Shown: positions 15,546 to 26,300 of the stretch, piece by piece
Layout of the letters: each line of letters starts with the position of its first letter
Numbering within the stretch: the stretch's first letter is position 1
Assembly (NCBI RefSeq): GCF_024622195.1
Contig: NZ_JANKBI010000001.1
Span: 813,112-877,111 of the forward strand
Reading direction: 5' to 3'
Length of the DNA stretch: 64,000 bases
From: Murimonas intestini
GTDB lineage: Bacteria; Bacillota; Clostridia; Lachnospirales; Lachnospiraceae
Position numbers and translations under genes: made by a program
Notes under the pieces: generated by a model
Told to the model about the DNA's origin: nothing
Database searches by the model: none
The model's input: the letters and a program-made list of their open reading frames with translations, nothing else

Positions 15546-16292
15546 TTAATTTTCTTCCTCTGATCCCTGTTTTGAGGCCTCAGCCGGCCATTCTTCAATT
15601 AACTCCTTTACTTTTTCTTTTACCTCTTTATACCTTTTCTCCGGTACGGGGAGCAAACTCCCATTGTGCAGCCTGATCTGATACCTTTCTACTTTCTCCA
15701 CATAATGTACGTTCACCAGATAACTCCTGTGTACTTTTACAAAATACCGGGGCAGGCGCATCCGGAACGCAGCCAGCTGCTCATTTGCCACTATAGTCTG
15801 CGTCCGGCAATGAATCTCACTGTTCATATTTCTTGCCTCAATGAACATGATCTCCTGGATATGCAGCAGATATGTGCAGCCTTGTTTTCCGTGTACAAGA
15901 ACCTTTTCTTCCCCCATATCAATATCATTCAAATGTACATGCACGATCTTCCAGACTTCATCTTTTCTGCTCCAAAAAAATGAGGCCCTCCTGCAGCATA
16001 TCTCCCCCTTCTCCACACCTGCCACATTATAGTGAAGAGAAATAAAGCCTATATCCTGTTCACTGTCAATACACTGATACTCTTTCTCCCGTACAATGCC
16101 TTTATGTCCTTCTAAAAAACGTTCCAGATATTCTTCCGCTTCATTGACTCCTGAGCAGAATGTTTTATCCTCAAGACCTGCAAGAATAATCTTTTCATCC
16201 ATCATTTGTATGGCTGCTGCGATATCATGCATATATAAACTGCTCAAAAAAATCTCAGTCTTCTTCTGCAGCATGTACTCTACCTGATTCAT
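15546..16292 (-). CDS. One-component LytTR regulator with NTF2/SnoaL-like input domain (copy 1)
   Basis: A 248-residue regulator. The N-terminal 125 residues look like a cone-shaped NTF2/SnoaL-like ligand pocket (helical start, then beta strands ending VWKIVHVHLNDID). There is no phosphoreceiver domain. The C-terminal LytTR DNA-binding domain spans about 140-235, with IMFIEARNMNSEIHC, LPRYFVKVHRSYLVNVHYV and GSLLPVPEKRYKEVKE. LytTR proteins bind paired 9-10-bp direct repeats one helical repeat apart on the same face. It is the downstream gene of a paralogous pair of nearly equal length. Both lie immediately 3' of the giant-protein operon, and a matching direct repeat lies at 31897-31926. Confidence 0.88.
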   Translation of the reverse strand: MNQVEYMLQKKTEIFLSSLYMHDIAAAIQMMDEKIILAGLEDKTFCSGVNEAEEYLERFLEGHKGIVREKEYQCIDSEQDIGFISLHYNVAGVEKGEICCRRASFFWSRKDEVWKIVHVHLNDIDMGEEKVLVHGKQGCTYLLHIQEIMFIEARNMNSEIHCRTQTIVANEQLAAFRMRLPRYFVKVHRSYLVNVHYVEKVERYQIRLHNGSLLPVPEKRYKEVKEKVKELIEEWPAEASKQGSEEEN

Positions 16293-16398
16293 ATACTCCT
16301 CCTAAAGATGCTTCCGCCTCACAAAACAGCGGGTATTAAGTAGTTATAAAAACTTCTTCTATTAATTAAAACGCATCTATTAGGATTTTGTGACGCAA

Positions 16399-17142
16399 TT
16401 ATTTGGCCCCATCTAAAACCTGTCGTCGTATTTGAGAATATTTCTTGGCAGGAACAGGAAGCACATCGCCTCCTCTCAAGTGAACACAATACCGCTCCAG
16501 CCTGGTTATGTATCCTGTATTTACCAGATAGCTTCTGTGAATACGCAGAAAGTAATCCGGCAGCTTCTTTTCCCACTCAGAAAGCGATTCCTGGGCCATG
16601 ACAAGCCGCTCCCTAAAATGCAGCTCACTTCTGACATTCTTTGCCTCCACATAAAGCAGCTCTTTGGGATTCAGCCACAGATCATTGCTTGTCTCATCCG
16701 GTATCTTTACTGCATTATCTAATAAAATGGGATTGTCTGCCTTTTCTGGCTGTGACATATGGATATACAGTATTTTCCACACATTCTCTACCTGTTTCCA
16801 CAGGAATGAAAATTTTACCGTATATTTTCCTATACTATATACAGCTTCAGGTTTTGCAGACTTTTTTTCAATTTCTATAATACAGATCAGCATACAGGAG
16901 TCTGTATGCAGCTGCATTATTTTAGAACTAAGTATTTGAATATCCTGTGCTGTTCCCCAGCCTGCCATCTGCTCGATCAGCGATTTTGCGTTTTGTTCTC
17001 CCTGGATCTTACTATTTTTATATCCTTCCATAAACTTGATATCGGGATGGAGAAAAGACCAGTCTTTTGGCCTCTCTCCCCTTCTTGCATCATCAATGAC
17101 CTCATTTATAATACCCAACAGCTGTTTTTTTAAATCTTCCAT
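16399..17142 (-). CDS. One-component LytTR regulator with NTF2-like input domain (copy 2)
   Basis: A 247-residue paralogue of the gene at 15546. The ATG at 17140-17142 is preferred because GGGAGGACA lies just upstream. A longer reading begins within untranslated leader. The N-terminal part (1-125) is NTF2-like, ending VWKILYIHMSQP. The LytTR domain spans about 145-240, with LLYVEAKNVRSELHF, LPDYFLRIHRSYLVNTGYI and GDVLPVPAKKYSQIRRQV. As in copy 1, a small-molecule pocket replaces the receiver domain, so both should act without a histidine kinase (inference). Confidence 0.87.
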   Translation of the reverse strand: MEDLKKQLLGIINEVIDDARRGERPKDWSFLHPDIKFMEGYKNSKIQGEQNAKSLIEQMAGWGTAQDIQILSSKIMQLHTDSCMLICIIEIEKKSAKPEAVYSIGKYTVKFSFLWKQVENVWKILYIHMSQPEKADNPILLDNAVKIPDETSNDLWLNPKELLYVEAKNVRSELHFRERLVMAQESLSEWEKKLPDYFLRIHRSYLVNTGYITRLERYCVHLRGGDVLPVPAKKYSQIRRQVLDGAK

Positions 17143-17301
17143 CTTCTGTCCTCCCATCATGCCTGCACATAAGACAGCAATTCTAAGTTTACACATTTAC
17201 TCATAATATCCATAACTGTTCAGCTTCATCCATACTACAGCCGGTCAGTTATCTATATTTTACCATTTTTAGCAAAAAATACAACAATATAAGCAAGAAA
17301 T

Positions 17302-17325
17302 CCCCCCACCGCTATAGGTGGAGGG
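17302..17325 (-). terminator. Terminator of the giant-protein operon
   Basis: On the minus strand CCCTCCACC and GGTGGGGGG pair around TATAGC, 13 bp after the stop codon of the 3446-residue gene, followed by ATTTCTTG. The tail is short of uridines, so some readthrough to the LytTR genes is possible. Confidence 0.6.
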
Positions 17326-17338
17326 CATAATTTTAACT

Positions 17339-20300
17339 TCACAAGACAGAGGATATTGAATAATTATAAGCAATTCTGCTGCCTGGTATAATAAGCCTCC
17401 GCAGTCTGATTAATGGTACAGGCTGTTCTGTCTGGTCTGAAAATACCGTCAGATCCAGGCTTATTTTGTTCTCATCATTCCAGGGACCATCCAATTTGTC
17501 ATAGTTTAAATGGCTTATACACCATTCATCTATCTCCTTCTCCCAAATGACCATCTGCCTTAACAAAGTTTCCTCTCCATCTTCCTTACCTTCAAAAGAC
17601 ATACATGGCTGCATGAATACCGGAAGCTGTATTTCTTCTGTACTTCCTCTCATTTTACGCATATATACGCATTCTGCCTGCAAAGTTACTTTCTGGCCAG
17701 GATCCCCGTCCATCAGAATATTCAGAAATCCTTTCATGAAAGATGCAATTGAATCCTTTCCCTTTTCACCTGTCTCTATGTCAGAATTCCAGGCTTCCAG
17801 ATTTGTGATATCTATCTCATCCTCAATATCTTTTGCCGCATAAAAAATATCACTGAAGGATACCGCTCCTGTTGTATAGACAAAGGGGGCTGCTGTTTCC
17901 TTTCCTTCTACAAGCTCCTTATTTCTGCTGAGTTCTAATTCTGAAACAGCGCTCTGATACCGCAGAATATTCAGGCAGGGCAGGCCAATCTGCCTTCCCT
18001 TTATCTGCTGTGCCCTGGAAGCGGCCAGCGGAGAACCGTCCAGTCTGCTCCTGTACCAGTAGTAAACTCCATTTCTCATATCCTGTACGTCCAATACAGA
18101 CATATCTGCCAAAGTACTGTCTGACAACGCCACCGGTTCGTATTCCTCATCCGCGACATAGGCCACAGGCATTCCCAGGTTTTCCGGTTTCTCTCCGAAC
18201 AGGCCGGCTATAAATACATTTTCCCATACCTGTCCGTCCACTGTCAGTGCAGTACTGCCCTCTTTTAAAACATATACATAGGCCTCGCTTCCCGGCATCC
18301 GGTATGCAGCCCGCAAAGCTGCCGTATCAGAAGATGCCGCTTCCCCGGCCAGCAGCAGAAAACTTTCTACCGCCGCTTTTGCATTTTGGGCCTCCTCCTG
18401 CTTAGTATCTGTGCACAAAGCAGGCAGATATTCATCCAGATCCTTCTTAATGACATCATAAAGGTACTGGAACCGGGCCAGTTTAATTGCCAGCCCTTCC
18501 TTTTCTGCACGCAGCAGCCTGTCTTTTACTGGATTGAAGATGACTCTGAAGGATACTTCGTCCTGCGGAAAATGGAAGGGGAGCTCATATTCCATCCTGT
18601 ACTCCCACTTTGCCAGTTCTTTAATAAGGCTGGGGCTCTCCCCGTCAAACTGTCTGTTAAGCTTTGGCAGATCAGGAAATTTACGAAGCACAAATGGTAT
18701 CGTGACCTCACCCAGAGACTGTACCAGGCAGGTGTCTTCAATATCATTGAGTGAAAGCCAGGAAGAATCCTCATAATCTTCCATATCCGGCAGATTCTGT
18801 ATTCCATGTTCCATCCAGCGTCCTTTTACTGATACCTTATCGTCAAGGCTTGATATGACGGTTCCATCCTCCAGCGTCACCAGTTCTGGTGCCTGTACGC
18901 AGACTGGCAGGATTCCCTTTCCCTTTTGCCTCAGGACCGCTTTCGATGGTATATAGCTTACTACAGAGGAAGCCCCGGCTTCCAGGGACAGCCTGATATC
19001 ATCCAGATAATCATTTTCACCTGATACCGGCCCCAGTGCATCCGTACTGATATGCCAGGCAAGAACAGCATGGGTAGTATAGTAATTATCCAGTTTTGTC
19101 AGAAGTCTCTGGTAAAATGCCTCCCTGGCCTCCTCGATCCCGTCTGTCTGCCCTTCCTTATACACGCCTTCCAAAAAGCTGCGTCCAAGGCTGGCCAGGT
19201 CTTTTTTGACCGTTGTCATCCTTTTATAATAGCTGTTTTCAGATTTTGACATTCCCTCTATCTCATCCAGTATTCTTACAGGAATGATATTGTCTGCTTC
19301 AAACATATCATCTACCGCTTTGAAAAGTTTTTCCAGCCATACATCCAGGTCTATGTCCTCAAAAACAGCCTTTTTCCTTACCTCCGGCAATATTCCTTTT
19401 CCTGTCTCATATATCATCATCTCCACACTCTCTCCTGAGTTCCAGAGGCGGTTCTGTACAGGCCTCGGTGCAAATATCTGCACTTCTTCCTCTTCTGCCT
19501 TCAGATATAATCCAAATCCAGGCCGGTCTGCTATCCTGACACACCACCAGGCATCCTGTGACTCCAGTGCCAGCTTCAGCTTAAATCCTATGCAGTCCTT
19601 AAATGAATCCTCAAACTTCCGTATAAATATACTCTGTCCTGTTTCTGCGCGCCCTCCTGCATTTGCTTCCGCCTGCGGATCCATCCAGACTGTCAGCTCT
19701 TCACTGAGGGCAAGAATATCCTCCGCCCCCCATAAACCATACCCTGTAACCTTCTGGTCACGTTCTATGACGAACCTTGTTTCCAGTCTGAAGGCATCTT
19801 TCCTGTTAAGCATATCCCTGTCAATTGTAAATGATTCCACAAATTCCTGCGGCCTGTTTACATTCTCCTGTCCGCCCTGCTCTGGAAGCTTTGAACGGAT
19901 ATATCCCAGAACTGAATCTTCCCCTGTAAACAGCCACGCTAACAGATGCCCGCACTGCTGCTGCGTCCAGGTAATACGTTCTGCGCCTTCCTCAAGCAGC
20001 GAGGTCTCTGTGGCCAGCGTGATTCCATTTTCATCTGTCAGCTGCTTTAATACCTGCTCATAGATAAAGCAGTCCTGCTCTGCCTTCTCTTCTTTTCCTT
20101 CCTCCTCATAAGGTGTAGCATCGAAGGAAATATGAAACCTCATTTCTCCTGATACAACCTCCCATCCCAGAACAACAGACGGCCATCTGCACGGTGATAT
20201 CAGTGCATCTGTGTAGCCAATCACCAAAGGCTGCCTGCTTCCTGAAGGCTGTTCAAGGCTCCCGGCATTCCCGAATATGTCTATCCACTCGTACTCCACC

Positions 20301-23300
20301 TGAAGGATACTGCCCATCCTGCTGTTATACTTTTCATAAGGAATAGATACTTCATAATTCCAGAAGCCGTCCTCTTCAACAGGACCTGCCGGTACGGCCT
20401 GATTGCTCTGGTCAAAGTCTGCATTTTTGTATATACGGTAACCGAGCATCGTATAATTGTTTTCCAAAAAGCTTTCTATGTCCTCTCCATTAGTTACCTT
20501 AAGTTCTTCTGTAGCATTTTTTCTCATTCCCTGCATGGTGGCTGCCCCGTTAAACGACATTGGATGATAGATAAACGGCCCCGTTTCCAGCTCAGTGTCT
20601 CCGTCATACAGTCCGGGCTGTTCATAATTATCCCACAGTACCTGCTCCGCGCAGATTCCGCAGTAATCCCCTATCTCTTCCGCAGAACATCCAAACTTTC
20701 CACCGGCTTTAGCCCTTAAAACAGGCAGACAAATTACCTCATATGCTGACAGCGGCTGCCCTTTTTCCCTCCGGAGATTTGCCCTGTCTATTTCTTCCAC
20801 CGATGTATCAAACCAAAGCGCCACATCCTGAAGTCCTGCTCCCGGTCCTTCTGCCTCCGATGATCCCGGCACATACTGGTACAGCCCATGTCTTATCCGT
20901 ATATCTGCCTTTTCTCTAAATCTCCTGCTGCCATTATGCTCTGAAAAGTTTGTCAGACAGGACCGGTAATAACTGCAAATCTCCTTTATTGTGGTGGTTT
21001 CCAGCCAGTGTGCAGTGACAGCCTGCGGTGAAACTGCCGCCATAAAGGACTGGCCATCCTGTATGCTTTCTTCCACAAAGACCACGTTGTGGCAATCAGA
21101 CAGGCCGCCACACGGTTCTGAAAAGAAGATATTCAGTACCGCCTCACCGTCGTCTGAAAAAATCTCGCCTGGAAGCCCTTCCCCTTTTCTGCTCTCATGG
21201 TCGTAATAAAAATAAAAACCGCCGCTGTTTGTCACAAATGCTTCCCAGAGACAGAGTACAAAATCCTCGATTCCCCCAAAAATTTCAGGCATTGAGGCGT
21301 TCTTCATCCCCGTAACAGGATGTGTCACTGTGGAAAGGTTGGATTTTATAATACCGGCAGTATAATCATCCCCTTTGTCACACCAGTATCCCCCGTCACT
21401 GCCATAGAGGATCATAAGCTGCGGCATCAGTCTGGACTCCTTTATCTGCCTGTACAGACTCTTTAGAAGTCTGGGCGCCCTGGCTTCTACACAATAAATT
21501 TCATATGCGCATGGCTGGGGCAGCGGTTTTACCTTTACCTTCACCAACAGGCCCGGATGCACTCTCTGAACTGCAGTTTTTCTTATTCCTTCCTCCATAT
21601 GGGATTTTGCAGTTTTCCATTCAAATGAGGGGAGTACTTTTCCTTCTTCCTGCATCATTTCTGTCAATACCTTGGGAAGGGTGTATATCTGACCATCTCC
21701 AAAAGGCACAGGATTGGCAATATTATACTCTGCCGGCTCTATTCTCGCTGCGCTTACAGGCTTCAGAGGAGTTATGCCTACAGCAAATTTATTTAGTGAC
21801 TGCATCTGCCTGATAAGCGTTAAATCGATTTCTGAACCGCTTTCATACAATACATTTGTCTGTGCCTTATCACCGGGATTTATGACAATTGTCCTGGCTT
21901 TTTCATTCACAGTATACCAATCCTCACCCGCCTTCTCCCGCTTCGAAAACGTCAGTTCAAAATACTCTTCCGTCACCTTAGCTGGAAGTTCAATCTGCTG
22001 TCCTGTCAGTGCATACAGGCCTTCTTCCGGCTTCAGCACTTTATGCGCACTGCCTGTTATGTTAATTCCTTCAGTGGGGATCCTAAGTCCATGGAACTGA
22101 TAGTTGGATACCATGCCCGCCAGCTGTTCAAAATCTCCCTTAGCCTGAAGTGCCGCCAGCATCTCCCTTACCGTAAATGTATCACACTGTTCATCTTTAA
22201 ATATGTCCTGCATAGCCTGCCCCAGCTGTTTTGCCAGCAGTTTAAAATAGTCCCCGAACACCCAATGGCTCATAGATTCTCCCGGCCCATTCATGCCGTC
22301 CATATCCTGCAGCCTCTTTTTCTTTTTCTGCTCCTTTTCTACCTGGACTGCCAATGCGTCAAAATAAACCTTTAAATCATCCAGTTTTGCAGCGCTCACA
22401 TTTGAAAATTCTCCGAAAGAATAGGAAATATCTCCATCGGAAATTACCAGGCCATCAGGTACAGGAAATGGTACTCCGTGAAGTTCATCCGACACTGCCG
22501 TTGTAAATTCAACTGAAAGCTGGCCTAAAAGAAACTTAACTATGGCATCATCGTTCAGTTCATCAATGTGATCCTTGATAAACTGAGGCATATCTTTTTC
22601 TATCCTCCGATCGTCCATCTCCTGCCATGTGATGGTCTTCCCTGATTCTCCAAGGTCGAGCAGGGCAGCAATGAGATACCGCAGCAGCATCTTTGAAAGG
22701 GTTTCAAAATCCGAATCTGCAGTCTGGCTGAGGGCTTTTTTAACAGACTGTTCCCTGCAGGTATCAGCTTCCCCCATGGAGGGGATCAGCGGCATAGCGA
22801 CATAGACCGGCTGCCAGCCTGTCCCCGCATCATCGCTCCTGATTCCGGAAAGCGCCCCGGCAAGATACGCTGTGAGATGTACACGCTCTTCTGCGGGCAA
22901 GCTTTCAAGCTGGCCCCAGCAAAAGCTATAATCCGGTTTCTCCTCTTTTCCGAGTGCTATATTATTCCCCGCATCCCAGGGGGCCCGTGTGTCTTTCCCA
23001 ATTGTAAACTCTTCTCTGATTTTCATAGAAAAGCTAAAATGGATATGTATCTTAAAAATTCCCAGATTCAATGTCAGCCCCGCTTTTACTGAAACAGATA
23101 CAGCTACCGCCAGCATCAGCTTCCGGCAGGTCTCAAAAATAAACTGGACCGAAAGGCTGACAGATACATCTACATCCGCTTTTATAATAACCAGATCAAC
23201 GCTTCCATAGAGTCTGCCGTCTATGCCTACAGTCCCTGAAAGATAAAAATAATAGCTTTCAGAAGCCGGGGCATACTCCGGATAAGGGTTCCACTTGGCC

Positions 23301-26300
23301 AGTACACCCTCCAGAATTCCAAAAACAGTCAGTTCAAATCCCGCCTGCAGTATACCGGCATCAATACTCTTGCCAAGCCCCGCTTTAATCCCAAGGCCAA
23401 AGATAAGTACAGGCTGAAAAAGCCCCTTATCTGTAACAGGCACCATATCCGCAGTGGCAGCTGACAGCTTCCCGAAATAAAAGCCGGCTGAACCGGTAAG
23501 AGGAATTCCGGGCGGCACAACAGCATATAAAGACAGCGAACGTGAAAAATCTCCGTCCTTAGGAAATCCCACATCTATCTTAAAATCTCCATTTGTGTAG
23601 ATCTCCGCATAAAAGACCGGAAGTGTAAGGGCAAATGCTCCCAGTTCCAGATGCCTCATCTTGTCAGGAAGCGTCAATTCACCCTGGTATACCCCTATCG
23701 TATCATTCACTTTGCGGTAAAGTATCTCAGCAGCAAAGCCGTCAAATACCTTTGCTGCTTTCCCTGCCAGTGTAAATCTGATCCCGTAGAGCGCCGGATC
23801 ATCAAAGACCATCTGCATATCCAACAGGTAGCCGTTCTTACCCTCCGGTGTACCTTCATCTTTATCATCAAAATGAAGTACACCGAAATCTGCTCCAAAC
23901 AGCCAGCTGCCGCCTTCTCTGTAAGCAATGGCCGGCAGTTCTTCTTTCACAGGCACCGATATATCCTTCAGCTTCTCCATGGCTTCGCTGATTGTTCTGG
24001 CCTCATCCAGACCGTCAATCTGTACATTCTGCCCAAGTGCCAGCAGTCTTAAATCAAAATACTTATTCCCCGTACCATCAGGGGCAGGTGCACTTCCAGG
24101 CTGAGCCGCATCCCAGGGCCCCAGTTTCTTAGTATCCCCTGAAGCATCATCACCTGTGTTCCATGGGAATTCTCCTTCGATGCTGATCATAGCCTTACCG
24201 TCACTCGTACTGTTTCCTGCTTCATAAGACAGACTTATTCCTGTGACTATAGCTATACCCAGGTTTAATTCTGTCTCCAGCGGTACATTCAGGCCAACCT
24301 CACCAGTTGTAAAGTTATAACTCAGAGATGCCTCCTGGGGCAGCTTCAGCTTATTGAGTACATCCCATGGAGCCTCCAGGCTGCGCTTCTCTCCGGTACA
24401 CCATTCAATAATCATCTCGATGATACTGCCAAGTGACGTGCCGCTGGCAAATTTCAGTTCTGCACTCCACTCCTGTTTTTCTGTACTATACTGTATTGCC
24501 GCGGACAAAGCTCCCATTACAATGCCAAAGGAACCCCCGCCCTTCGATCCGGAGTTGTATTCAAAAGAAAGCTCCATCTCAATCTTATGCCATATAATTC
24601 CCGCCGCCAGTTTCACATAAGTAGATTCCGCCTTATTTCCGGCCTCCACGCTGGCCTTTATCTCCATATCGCTTAGAAATGGAACATCCCAGTTTTCTGT
24701 TGTCTTTCCTGTAAAATTCCATTCTCCTGTGGCACTGTCCAGAGAAAATTCCAGCCCCAGCACAGGCAGATTCCATTCACTCGTCGTAGTTCCCAGGAAA
24801 AAATCAAGGAGTGCTATCAGACTTGTCCCCGTCTCAGATGACTGACTGCCATAAAACTTCCAGTTTCCGCCCCTTTCTGAAGTATAATCGGCTAAAACCT
24901 CAAAATCCAGCTGTTCATCCTCACTAAGCTTTAATGACATAAAGCTGTCCATTTTCACTTTCTGCTTTTCGCTTTCTTTAAGCAGCATAAAATTAATGTT
25001 TGAAAGTTCAAAAAAGTCTGCAATCGTCCAATGGACACCCACATTGAAATCCAGCTGCAGTGTGGCTTCATCGGGCATATATAGAAACGAAAGCTTTTCA
25101 AGCGCACTGTCCAGTTCAATGCCAATACCAAAAGCTGCCAGGATATCCTCAAGTTTCAGAGATGTCCCTTCTTTTAAAGACGCCTGAAGCATAAAACCTG
25201 GATACTGTCCATAGACATTCAGCACTGCACTTCCGAATGTAATATCGCCTGTGATTTCTATGGAAACACTCCTCTGTTCCACAGACGCAGGTTCTGACAC
25301 GCAGACACATACAGACGGCACAATCCTGAATTCTGGGGAGTCCAGGATCGTCCACCCATTTTTCGTTTCCAGGTTCACCTTTATCTTTCTCAGTCCTGAA
25401 TTTTCAAAATCGTACAGCATATCTATCCCTGTAATGCCAAATCCTCCTATATCCCTGATAAGGCCCGGCATTTCGTCCAGTATGCTCACTCCGCCGCATA
25501 TCGTATTAAAAAATTCAAAAGCCGTCACCGGTTCATCCATTCTTGAACGTATCCAGTATGCACTCCCCTCCGGCGGCCAGCAGATCCCCATCTCAAAGTT
25601 TCCTCGCCCATCTTCCACCAGCACCGCACCTTCCGGTTCCCTCGAAGATTCATATGTCTCCAGCAATACTGCCGGATTTTGGAACAGGATCCAGGGCACT
25701 CCCGCTACCTGCACATCTTCCTTATTCCTCAGGGAAGCTTTAATTGACGATTTGATAAAAGTTCCCTGTTCTTCATAAATAAATTTCAGATCTATAGCTA
25801 CCGGGATGCCCCCTAAGAGGACACCTTTTGCCCCTTCTACCGCAATACTCTCGTATGGGCTGCCTTCGGCTTTTATCTGCTCCGGTTTCACCTGAAGCTG
25901 GAACGCCTCTGTACACATTTCATCCAGATAGTTCGTAAAATGCATGTCCGGCAGGCTCTCATGGAATGACAGGCTCCCGCTCTCGGCCGCTGATTTCAGG
26001 GTTTCATAGAGTATATCCATTGTTATGGGTTTTTCTCTTTCATCCCCAATCTTTCCTTTTTCCAAACATTTATCAAGCTTTTTTACCTCAGTCCAGTCAC
26101 AGATTGCCGCTAACCCCAGTTCCAGCTTGTCAAATCTCGAATTCTGTCTTTCTAAAGAGACCAGAAATTCACTTTTCAGTTTGCTTGGTGTCTCACCTTC
26201 TGTCAGCCCTAAGATATTTCCCGCTGCTTCTTTTAAACCATTCAGATATTCTCCCTGATTGAACTCTTTGGAATCACTGAAGAATTTCCAGTCCAGCATT

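Noticed and set aside
17211..17255. ATAACTGTTCA with CAGTTAT about 30 bases on, similar to the inverted-repeat elements
   Set aside because: Ends pair over only seven bases and no 8-bp duplication flanks it, so membership in the family is not supported.
19284..20063. 259-residue open frame on the plus strand inside the giant gene, and many similar long antisense frames at 17339-30843
   Set aside because: No ribosome site and no family resemblance. The composition is what the opposite strand of a long coding region gives, and the minus frame is continuous and coherent.
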